Assembly: GCA_905221605.1 (NCBI GenBank)
Contig: CAJNDS010002278.1
Location: forward strand, 460,657 to 521,133
Length of the DNA stretch: 60,477 nt
Reading direction: 5' to 3'
Source: Symbiodinium natans
Lineage: Eukaryota > Sar > Dinophyceae > Suessiales > Symbiodiniaceae
The notes beneath the pieces are model-generated. The model saw only the letters and a list, made by a program, of their open reading frames with translations, was not told the origin of the DNA and searched no databases. The translations under genes were made by a program, and so were the position numbers. Shown in pieces: positions 52,560-60,477 of the stretch; position 1 is the first letter of the stretch, and each line of letters begins with the position of its first letter.

Positions 52560-52668
52560 GTAGTTTAGGTTTAGGGTTTAGGGTTTTGGAGACATGGGTT
52601 CCTCTACCCTTCTTCCTCTATACGACCTAAACCCTAAACCCCAAACCCTAAACCCTAAACCCTTCAAG

Positions 52669-52731
52669 AAGCAAGCAACGTGCTGCTTCGCCCTGGGATC
52701 CCAGTACCTCTTAGTAGGAGTCTTATACAAG
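52669..52731 (+). CDS. Candidate 21-codon exon, hydrophobic
   Basis: After CCTTCAAG, frame KQATCCFALGSQYLLVGVLY, ending TACAAG|GTACCG; phase 0 at both ends. Possibly part of a membrane helix. Unassigned. Confidence 0.5.
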
Positions 52732-52853
52732 GTACCGAATCCCTTAACTTCTTGGGTGGGCGGGGGTGGGGGGGGGGGGAGGGCGGAGGGGCTGTCAAAC
52801 CTTAAGCCCTCAACCCTAAACTCTCTCTTTCTTATAGACGTATATATGGTAGC

Positions 52854-52857
<4 letters not shown>

Positions 52858-52885
<28 letters not shown>

Positions 52886-53082
52886 TATTTCTTTTGACCT
52901 TTTCACGCATTGTATACTTATGCGTGTATATTGATGTATAAGTCCTATAGGAGTTAGCCCTAAACCCTCTCTTTCTTATGTGCGTAAATAAATAAATAGA
53001 TAAATAAATCAACAAATAAATATAGAAATATGTATATATATATATATATATATGTATCTGTTGGTAAAAATATACATACATA
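52858..53082. repeat. TA-rich microsatellites
   Basis: (TA)n at 52858-52890 and 53030-53055, with AAATAAATAGAT words between. A CTCTCTTTCTTAT word occurs twice (52822 and 52967), suggesting duplication of the whole block. Confidence 0.85.
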
Positions 53083-53138
53083 TATGCACACATTGTTCGT
53101 ATTTTGTTTATACCTGTATATGCATTTACAAGTCCTAG

Positions 53139-53255
53139 GAGTGCGAGCTTGGCAGGCGCAGCCGCTGACCTTCCACAAGCTCAGCGACGTGCCGGGTCTA
53201 CCGGGCTTTCGTGAAAGCGAGCTGAGGCCGTGGTGGGAGAGCTGGTGTTCACGCG
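53139..53255 (+). CDS. Candidate internal exon, Trp/Pro-rich
   Basis: After TCCTAG (or ACAAG at 53132), frame VRAWQAQPLTFHKLSDVPGL then PGFRESELRPWWESWCSR, ending CGCG|GTTTAG. One of the most protein-like unassigned exons. Confidence 0.55.
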
Positions 53256-53350
53256 GTTTAGGGTTTAGAGTTTAGGGTTTAGGGTTTGGGGTTTAGGGTT
53301 TAGGGTTTAGGGTTTAGGGTCTAGGGTTTAGGGTTTAGTTTAGGGTTTAA
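53255..53350. repeat. TTTAGGG array
   Basis: About 13 units directly after the exon donor. Confidence 0.95.
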
Positions 53351-53363
53351 TCCAAAAAACCCG

Positions 53364-53735
53364 ATGCAATTCCCGTTGTACCCCTACGGTCCTATGTACT
53401 GTTGCGGTTGCCCTGAAGCTGCCCCGCCCCCCCCCCCCCCTCCCGCCCCTCTGTCAAAAAGCAACCCCCGAAGTCATTTTCAGGATCCAGGGCAGCACGG
53501 GGGCGCCGTCGTCTTCCATGACCAGGGGCTCATCAAGAAAATCACTGCCAGATCCAGTCAGTTCGTCGACAGCAGCGCTTCTGTTCCTGCTTGCGACCCT
53601 CGACCCTGCTCTGATCTGGATGTTTGCGACAACTGCACGCGGGGAGTTTCTGTTGGGGCTGCACAGCTCGGTAGCGCCCCGGTTGGCATTCGCCTTTGTT
53701 GGCGTTCTTGGGAACTGCAAGCGGCTGAAGTGTGA
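53364..53735 (+). CDS. Pro-rich, Cys-containing hypothetical protein or terminal exon
   Basis: Open frame MQFPLYPYGPMYCCGCPEAA, a P7 run over a C14 homopolymer, then after a TTTTCAG: DPGQHGGAVVFHDQGLIKKI and a Cys/Asp-rich segment (ACDPRPCSDLDVCDNCTRG) to TGA. The poly-C stretch and internal CAG make it likely that the frame combines two exons (one before 53425, one from about 53481). The opposite strand is also open. Family not recognised. Confidence 0.45.
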   Translation: MQFPLYPYGPMYCCGCPEAAPPPPPPPAPLSKSNPRSHFQDPGQHGGAVVFHDQGLIKKITARSSQFVDSSASVPACDPRPCSDLDVCDNCTRGVSVGAAQLGSAPVGIRLCWRSWELQAAEV

Positions 53736-54657
53736 GAGAAATCTCATACGTGACCCTAAGCTCCTGAGTCCTAGGTCCTTGAGCCCGACCCCCATACAAA
53801 CCCCACTGGATGGGGTTGAGGGTTCCGTGTGCAGGGTCCTACCTTAGCGCCAAGAAGCCCCAAATAAGGCCAATAAGAAGCCTACCGAATTCTGAAATTC
53901 AGAGTGGGCTCGGATTCCCTTCAACTTAAGCGGGTTCGGTTCCCAAACAAACCCGTGAAAGCATTCAAAGCCTGTTGGTGCCTCTTGTTGCGATTTAGGG
54001 TTTAGGGTTACAGTTTACGGTTTGCGGTTTACGGTTTGGGGTTTAGGGTTTAGGGTTTAGGGTTGTTGGAGCTTCAAGGTGTGTGCCCAAGCAGAGTTTG
54101 TCTGTTTGGAGGGCTTGGGTGCTACTATGGGCTGAGGGTGTTTAGGCAGTCGTAATTAGCACGAACTGATCAAAGAGGATCTACCCTAAACCTTTTGACC
54201 CTAGGTATTTTGGGTTTAGGGGTTTGGGGTTACAGGGTCTACAAGGTCCTTAGGCTTCGGGTCTTCACTGTCAAGGTTCCTTCCGCGAGTCAAGGGATTG
54301 GGGTTCAGGATTACGGGTTTACGGCTGTGGTGTTTCTTAAATCCTACACCCTAAACCCTAAACCCCCAACCCTGAAACCCTAAACCCCTCAAAGTTGTGG
54401 GTTTTTCGAGGTTTTCGGGCTCAGGGCTTCCTGCGACGGCAGGCATAGTGGTTCGGTGGCCTGGTATGGCTTCAGTCTAAGGGCAGTTACATGGGCCCTG
54501 TATATGGTCCCCAACCTCCTTTCAAGGGTTCTGATGTATGGGTCCTTAATTTGTATAGGTGTCGTCGTACTTTCGATAAGGTTCCTACTTATGTTTTAGG
54601 TTTTTACTTATTTTGTTAGGGTTCCTATGAACTGAAAACGGAATCCACTGACCCAAG
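53736..54657. other. Flank with degenerate repeats and a family A element
   Basis: TTTAGGG-type words at 53995-54064, loose CCCTAAA words at 54345-54387, TIR element at 54481-54575. Confidence 0.45.
54481..54575. mobile_element. TIR element, family A, 3' truncated
   Basis: GGGCAGTTACATGGGCCCTG, TATGGTCCCCAACCTCCTTT, CAAGGGTTCTGATGTATGGG. The right end is missing. Confidence 0.65.
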
Positions 54658-54816
54658 CTCGAAGCTGTAGACCCAAGACACTCAAGCCATGACTTGAGTC
54701 GCTTGAAGGGCCTTTTCCGACTGCGACAAGAAGCTGGAGGTTCTGAATCAGCTCGGCTTCCCAGCAGTGACATGTTTGAGTACGACACGTTGGTCATCTT
54801 TAGGCGCAGGCGTTAG
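54658..54816 (+). CDS. Candidate terminal exon
   Basis: After CCCAAG, 52 codons to TAG: LEAVDPRHSSHDLSRLKGLF, RLRQEAGGSESARLPSSDMF, EYDTLVIFRRRR. The C-terminal basic cluster after a short hydrophobic strand is notable. Unassigned. Confidence 0.4.
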   Translation, partial: LEAVDPRHSSHDLSRLKGLFRLRQEAGGSESARLPSSDMFEYDTLVIFRRRR

Positions 54817-55537
54817 GAAAGACTGAGGCTTCGGGTTAGGCAAAACCCTAAACCCTAAACCCTAAACCCTAAACCCTAAAAGAAATTCGCAACTGTACAG
54901 TATAAGTAGTCTCTTCTTTTTGCAAGTTTTTGGAGTCATTTCAAGCATGCCGGGCTTCGCATCATACCCTAAACCCTGGAACCCTGAAACCCTAAATCCC
55001 TAAAAGCCCAAAACCCTAAAACCCTAAAACCCAAAACCCTAAAACCCTAAAACCCTAAAACCTAAACCCTAGCCCTAAACCCTAAAACCCTGAACCCTAA
55101 ACACCACCTGGCAAGCCAAGGACTCTGACCAGCACGCCCCCGAAGGAGTATCGCCGCTGCCTCAAATCCACCGTCTACATACTGCTGGTTGCTAGGGTAA
55201 AAAGCTTAACCTGTTTTGGGCTAGGGTATTCAGCCCCGAAGTAACCTTTTTGGTTATATAGAATCCTACTATATGTAAAAAGGTTAACCTTTTTTGGGCT
55301 AGGGTATTCAGCCCCTAAGGAATGAGAGAAGGAGCTACCCTAGGAATCCCCCTTTTCTACCTACCTTTTCAGGGAGTTTATGTAGGGTACCCTACAACTC
55401 CCTTAAAGGGTAGATATATAGGGGGATTATAGGGTTTATAGAAATTGTATAGGGTTTGGGTCCCATGAACGTTTTGACCGGGGTTTAGACCGGGTTTTGA
55501 CCGGGTTTCTTTTTTGGAAATTACATTGTGGGTCTGG

Positions 55538-55591
55538 GCTGGGGCTGTGGCTGGGGCTGGGGCTGGGGCTGGGGCTGGGGCTGGGGCTGGG
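55538..55591. repeat. GGGGCT hexamer repeat
   Basis: About eight units; the minus-strand open frame with Pro-Ala repeats here is an artefact of it. Confidence 0.95.
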
Positions 55592-56935
55592 AACAAACGC
55601 GTTGTGAGTAATCTACTCCACAGCTGTTTAGACAAATAACTGGGGAAATTCCACATGATACCACCAGGTGCTTTGGATGAATTTCCTCAAACTCTGTTTG
55701 TCAGCTGTTTAGACGACTAACTTGGGAAATTCAAAATGGTACCACACACAATGTCTGTTTTTATTTTTGTCTTGAGGGGTTTAGGGTTTAGGGTTGAGGG
55801 TTTAGGGTTTAGGGTTTAGGGTTTAGGGTTTAGGGTTTAGGGTTTAGGGTTTAGGGTTTAGGGTTTTGGGCTCATTCCCTCATTCCCTACCAACCAACAG
55901 TAAGTCTAAGGCCGCAGCGGCCTTCGGCCTCGGAGTGTCGGCTTCCGCCTTGTTTAGAGTTTAGGGTTTAGGGATTGGGGTTTAGGGTTTAGGGTTTAGG
56001 GTTTAGGGTTTAGGGTTTAGGGTTTAGGGTTTAGGGTTGAGGGTTTAGGGTTCAGGGTTTAGGGTTTAGGATTTAGGGTTCAGGGTTCAGGGTTCAGGGT
56101 TCAGGATTCAATCACAGACACACTTCGAGGCCACCCTAGAAGCTAGACTAGCGATCCCTGGAGCTTGTCCTGCTCAGGCTCGAATCTGTGCGAGACCTTC
56201 TGCGAAACCAGCCTGGAGCAGTTTGGGGAAAAAGCTTGGGATGAGAGGGCAAATTTGGGTTTTAGGTTTTGGGTCTAGGGTTTAGGGCCTAGGGTTTAGG
56301 GTTAACGGGTGTGTGTGGGGGGACATATCCTAAACCCTAAACATCTTAAGCCCCAAGTAGAAGTTGGACCTTTGAGCGAGACCGGTAGCAAACTGCAAGG
56401 GCGAGGGCGCTGCAGAACGCGCATGAAAGACGAGGCTTCAGGGATGTGTAGGTTTAGGGTCTGGTGTTCAGGTTTTTTGGGAGGACTTGAGGGCGTTTGC
56501 TGCAACCAGCTTGGATGCCTACTTGGTTTCAGAGCGTCGTGTCGCTCCAAGCTTCCACTAAACCCTAAACCCTAAACCCTAAACCCTAAACCCCTTCCCC
56601 AACGAGCTTCGGAATGGCCACTGGAGGTGCCCCGGAAGCTTTCGGAGGCCCCAGATAAACCAGTGAGGGGGCCACTGGGCGCCCCTTGTTAGGGGAGGGT
56701 TGGGGGGGGGGGGTCGAACCCAACCCTACACCCTAAACCCTAAACCCAAGACCTACAAGAGAATAGCTCGGGTGGGGGTGGCACTATGCTACGCGAGCGC
56801 GCGGAATCTAAAGAAAGGCTCGCTCCCCGCACACATCCACTGAACCCTAAACCCTAATTGCACCCCAAAACCCGAAACCCTAAAAGCCACGAAGCCCTAA
56901 ACCCTAAACCGTGAAATCTGAGTCAACCCTTTAAA

Positions 56936-57051
56936 CCCTAAGCCCTAAACCCTAAACCCTAAACCCTAAACCCTAAACCCTAAACCCTAAACCCTAAACC
57001 CTAAACCCTAAACCCTAAACCCTAAACCCTAAACCCTAAACCCTAAACCCC
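56936..57051. repeat. CCCTAAA array
   Basis: About 16 near-perfect units leading into the candidate exon at 57067. Confidence 0.95.
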
Positions 57052-57066
57052 TAGCCCAACCTCCAG

Positions 57067-57143
57067 GAGTCCATGTGCCAGCCGGAATGTCTTGATCGGG
57101 TGCTCGGCCTGTCTCTCAGCTACCTCGGAGCCTCCCTTTTGGG
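57067..57143 (+). CDS. Candidate internal exon
   Basis: After CCTCCAG, frame ESMCQPECLDRVLGLSLSYL and GASLLG, ending at GG|GTGTAGGG. CCCTAAA array on its left and TTTAGGG array on its right: a textbook example of the exon-island layout. Unassigned. Confidence 0.5.
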
Positions 57144-57147
57144 GTGT

Positions 57148-57345
57148 AGGGTTTAGGGTTTAGGGTTTAGGGTTTAGGGTTTAGGCTTTAGGGTTTAGGG
57201 TTTAGGGTTTAGGGTCTAGGGTTTAGGGTTTAGGGTTTAGGGGTTAGGGTTTAGGGCTTAGGGCTTAGGGCTTAGGGCTTAGGGCTTAGGGCATTTAGGG
57301 CATTTAGGGCGTTTAGGGCGTTTAGGGTTTATGGTTTAGGGGCTA
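57148..57345. repeat. TTTAGGG array with AGGGCTT and AGGGCATTT blocks
   Basis: About 26 units; the second half shows amplified variants (GGGCTTA x6, then GGGCATTTA and GGGCGTTTA). Confidence 0.95.
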
Positions 57346-57818
57346 TTAGGGTTTCGGGTTTAGGGTGCAGGGTTTTGGCCAAGCTGGTTCAACATGAGTA
57401 TAAACAAATACATGCATATACATAAGTACATACTCATCTTCATATTAATAGCATTATATATCACTATAGATAGTTCTCCATTATATATATTTCTATATAT
57501 ATATATATATATACATATGCATGTGTATGTATAGGGATAGAAGTATGGAACTCTAGAGAATTCTACAGTGCATATGCACACCTGTTTATATGTGCATGTG
57601 TACATATAGGGTGGAACGGACGCAAAGATAAAGCACTAGGCACATTCCATAGGTCCCCCCATCACACTCCAGCGGCTGCCCAAACCTACATGGTCGGTTG
57701 GGCACTTATTTGGGCTTGGATTACAGCCCCTGGCTTGAGACTTTACGGCCCAGGGTTTCCAAGTCTTGCCTAAACCCTAAACCCTGAACCCTAAACCCTA
57801 AACCTTCCTGCTTCTGAG

Positions 57819-57900
57819 TACGGGCTTGCACACCTGGGCCGCGCGAAAGATTCACCGTTTGAAGCTACAGGAAGAAACAAAGCCTGCGGTGCGCTTCTAA
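57819..57900 (+). CDS. Candidate terminal exon
   Basis: After TTCTGAG, frame TGLHTWAARKIHRLKLQEET then KPAVRF and TAA. Basic amphipathic character; could end the same gene as the exon at 57067, unproven. CCCTAAA repeats follow. Confidence 0.4.
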
Positions 57901-58142
57901 ACTCTAAACCCTAAACCCTAAACCCTAAACCCTACACCCTAAACCCTAAACCAGAAAAATGCCCTTAACTTTAACCCTCAAGATCCCTAAACCTGGAACC
58001 CTTGGAGCTAAAGGCCCCCCGAGCCCTAAACCCGTGAAACCGAATCCCCCTGAACCCAGAACCCCAAAAGCCCCCGGAACCCAAAAGAGCCCTGGAACCC
58101 TTCAACCCTAAACCCTACACCCACAACCCATGCACATGCGAG

Positions 58143-58213
58143 GTTTCCTGGTCTTTCCGAAGACGCTGCTCCTTCAAGTCATGGAGGAGTCTGCGTCAGG
58201 CAAGCTCGGATGG
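58143..58213 (+). CDS. Candidate exon
   Basis: After ATGCGAG (in frame with an ATG at 58130), frame FLVFPKTLLLQVMEESASGK then LGW, ending TGG|GTTTAG before TTTAGGG repeats. Unassigned. Confidence 0.45.
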
Positions 58214-59200
58214 GTTTAGCGTTTAGGGTTTAGGGTTTATGGTTTAGGGTTTAGGGTTTAGGGTCCAAGCTGAGGCACCTGTGCCCGAAACCAAAGGTTT
58301 AGGCTTTTTGGGCTTCAGGCTGTAGGGTCCTACCTACAGACCCTAAACCCTGAACCCTAAACTCGCCAAGTACCTCAAAGACGCCCAAACTAATACGCGC
58401 GGCCCTTGTTACGGCGTACTTTGGGCAGGAGGGAGGGGGTTGAAAACCCTGAGCCATGAGCCCTTCATACGCTAAACCACGACTGGGTATTCCAAGGTGT
58501 ACATTGCTGGAGGGACCCTAAACCCTAAACCCCTTTCAGAAGAGAGCTTTGTTTTTCTTAGCGCTATGATAAAAAGAGAACAAGCTTTATTCTTCTCAGG
58601 ATCTCTAGGGTGTAGGGTTTAGGGTTTTGGCTGTAGTGGTTACGGCCAGAGGATGGTCCGACTTCGACTTTGAGGTTTCTGTGCCAAACGCCCGAAACCT
58701 TAAGTCTATCCTCATGTTAATCTTCAAGTTTTCCCCTGTTATCTTCTTTTTTTGCTCAAATATTTTTGTTAGGTGGGGTTTATCATTCAGTTTGTTCAGT
58801 CTCCCACAGATTTAAGTACATTTTGACTGTGTGTTTGAAACCCCAGCAAAAGACCCCTGATATTCTTGTGAGAAATGCAGAGAGCACCCGTGAACCCTAA
58901 ACCCTGACACCTTCCATAGCGATGCAATCAATCTCCGAGTTCCTAACCCTAAACCCTAAAGCCCCCAAACCCCAAAAAACCTCCAAAATTCGAAACCCAA
59001 AAAACCTGAACCAACGATCCGGCAACCTGAGGCGTTTCTGGCGGGTCTTCCACAAGCGAGACGGTTGTGTAATGAAAAAATTGAAGGTTGAAAATTGAAA
59101 CTAATTGGAATTCTTAAATATGAATACGAATTTAAAACCGCAAATCTACTCTATAAAACGCTACGGTCAAACCAGCCCTATGCGGTGCGTCACGCCTCGG
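58214..59200. other. Flank with few repeats; one small open frame
   Basis: An open frame at 58627-58815 (62 residues, hydrophobic IFKFSPVIFFFCSNIFVRWG) has AT-rich composition unlike the exons; not supported. Confidence 0.4.
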
Positions 59201-59552
59201 AGTGCCCCAGCCCCAAAATTTTCCGGAAATTTCTGGACCCCGGCGAGCAAGCCGCTTTGGCCTACCCGGGACCCAAAATTTCCGGGAAATTTTGGGGCTT
59301 GGGCTGTGCCCTTTGAAAGGCTGGGCCTCTTCGACGGCCGCAAGCCGCATTCGCTCCCCTAAATTTCTGGAAAATTTCTGGTTCCGGGTAGCCCGAAGCC
59401 TCGGTCCCTAAATTTCCGGAAAATTTGCTTCATCGCTTTCCTAAATTTTCCGAAAATTTACACACCCAAAATTTTCAGGAAATTTAGGAAACGGATGCAG
59501 CCTGATCATGTTCAGAAGCCACGGCCCAGCTCCCTAAATTTCCGGAAAATTT
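59200..59552. repeat. Cluster of AAATTTCCGGAAATTT-type palindromes
   Basis: Seven near-palindromic sites (for example CCTAAATTTCCGGAAAATTT at 59405 and 59532, CCAAAATTTTCCGGAAATTT at 59212) spaced 30-90 bases apart, the gaps GC-rich. Three more flank the far side of the trinucleotide array (60383-60477). Because the sites are palindromic, all six frames are partly open, which explains the overlapping open frames here. Confidence 0.9.
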
Positions 59553-59817
59553 AGGGTGCTGGGTGGCCGAAAATGTCGAAGCATTGTTGACCGCTTGAAC
59601 CGTTGAGTTCATATTGATCATTTGCCATGTTGCTGCATGCTTTCATTGCATGCTTTCATTGTTTTCAATCGTGCTTTGTTTTTTGGCATTACAATGCTAA
59701 AATATTAAACAGGACTTTTACTTCACTTCCAAGATGAGCGCATCACCTGGCATTACCAGGATATTACGAGCGTGCTTTGTTTTATGGCATTACAAAGCGC
59801 ATTACCTGGCATTATAC

Positions 59818-60345
59818 CAGGTCGTCGTCGTCGTCGTCGTCGTCGTGCGTCGTCGTCGTCGTCGTCGTGCGTCCTCGTCGTCGTCGTCGTCGTCGTCGTG
59901 CGTCGTCCGTCGTGCGTCGTCCGTCGTGCGTCGTGCGTCGTGCGTCGTGGGTCGTGCGTCGTCGTCGTCGTCGTCGTGGTCGTCGTCGGGTGTCGTCGTC
60001 GTCGGGCGTCGTCGTCGTGCGTCGCGCGTCGTGGGTCGTGCGTCTTGCGACGTGCGTCGTGCGTCGTGCGTCGGGCGTCGGGCGTCTTTCGTCGGGCGTC
60101 GGGTGTCGGGCGTCGGGCGTCGGCGTCGGGTGTCGTCGTCGGGCGTCGTCGTCGTCGTACGTCGTGCTCCGGGCGTCGCATATTTCGCGCGTAGTGCGTC
60201 GTGTGCGGCGTCGTCGTCGTCGTGCGAAGTCGTCGTCGTGCGAAGTCGTCGTCGCGTGTCGTCGTCGTGACGCGTCGTCGTCGTCGCGCGCGTCGTCGTC
60301 GGCGTCGTCACGTATTGTTGTCGTTGTTTTGCGTTGTGCGTCGTA
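59818..60345. repeat. CGT/GTC trinucleotide array, about 530 bp
   Basis: GTC/CGT repeats with frequent GTGCGTC, GGGCGTC and GCGCGTC variants, period mostly 3 with 7-base jumps. It gives long Arg/Ser/Val frames on one strand and Thr/Asp/Arg frames on the other; none is taken as a gene. CATTACCTGGCATTA precedes it twice (59747 and 59800). Confidence 0.95.
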
Positions 60346-60477
60346 CGTCGACTCTTTAAAATGCTACGATCATTTTAGTCTTACGGAAATTTCTGATTCT
60401 GGGTAGCCCGAAATTTCGGTCTCTAAATTTGCGGAAAATTTGCTTCATTATTTTCCTAAATTTTCAGAAAATTTATA

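Larger units (their letters stand above)
54817..57066. other. Repeats and unique sequence, no firm gene
   Basis: CCCTAAA array at 54843-54882; CCCTAAAA block at 54990-55070; a direct repeat of AACCTNTTTTGGGCTAGGGT at 55211 and 55289; GGGGCT hexamers at 55538-55591; a duplicated CAGCTGTTTAGACNAATAAC-type segment at 55621 and 55702; TTTAGGG arrays at 55780-55865 and 55957-56107; CCCTAAA arrays at 56558-56593 and 56936-57051. An exon-like patch at 56170-56220 is unassigned. Confidence 0.5.

Noticed and set aside
53364-53735. Phospholipid scramblase from the Pro/Cys-rich N-terminus
   Set aside because: Only the Pro-rich and Cys words are reminiscent; the core beta-barrel motifs are not visible.
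59734-60406. Arg/Ser- and Thr/Asp-rich open frames up to 209 codons
   Set aside because: Low-complexity translation of the CGT/GTC array in several frames and both strands.

Overview
The window looks like nuclear DNA of a dinoflagellate, most likely of the Symbiodinium/Polarella type. Four signs support this. (1) The DNA is saturated with telomere-type heptamers (TTTAGGG / CCCTAAA). (2) Coding exons are GC-rich and can be joined in frame only if GC and GA 5' splice sites are accepted alongside GT, a known dinoflagellate trait. (3) The recognisable proteins (Ubl + RCC1-like repeats, Ubl + ankyrin repeats) are of a type abundant in that group. (4) Every gene I can orient lies on the + strand, as in dinoflagellate unidirectional gene blocks. 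There is no sign of bacterial or organelle gene organisation.

Layout on the + strand: a ubiquitin-like/RCC1-like gene (2249-4581); isolated exons of unrecognised genes (about 1.4, 5.4, 7.2, 9.4-9.7 and 10.2 kb); a prenylcysteine oxidase-like gene of at least 16 exons spread over 12 kb (14218-26166); a ubiquitin-like/ankyrin gene (28069-29969); a repeat-poor but gene-poor stretch (30-37 kb); a five-repeat, possibly beta-trefoil protein (37521-38276); a protein kinase-like gene (38414-40688); unassigned exons (42-47 kb); a small four-helix membrane protein of bacterial appearance (49643-50083); a second cluster of unassigned exons (52.4-58.2 kb); and a terminal region of AAATTTCCGGAAATTT-type palindromes and a CGT/GTC trinucleotide array (59.2-60.4 kb).

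The main pattern is the construction of the non-coding DNA. Short exons (23-150 nt in the prenylcysteine oxidase gene) sit between tracts of CCCTAAA on the left and TTTAGGG on the right. Because neighbouring exons splice together in frame, an intron typically starts with TTTAGGG repeats and ends with CCCTAAA repeats, giving each intron a potential long hairpin. Between the tracts lie small terminal-inverted-repeat (TIR) elements of at least a dozen families. Some introns consist almost wholly of one such element, with splice sites at its ends, which is the signature of introner-like elements. At three places a telomere-like tract interrupts such an element and is flanked by a short duplication of element sequence, suggesting that the tracts were inserted.

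Exon boundaries were placed by eye from reading frame, phase and protein-family continuity. They are unproven without transcripts, and I could not run any homology search.
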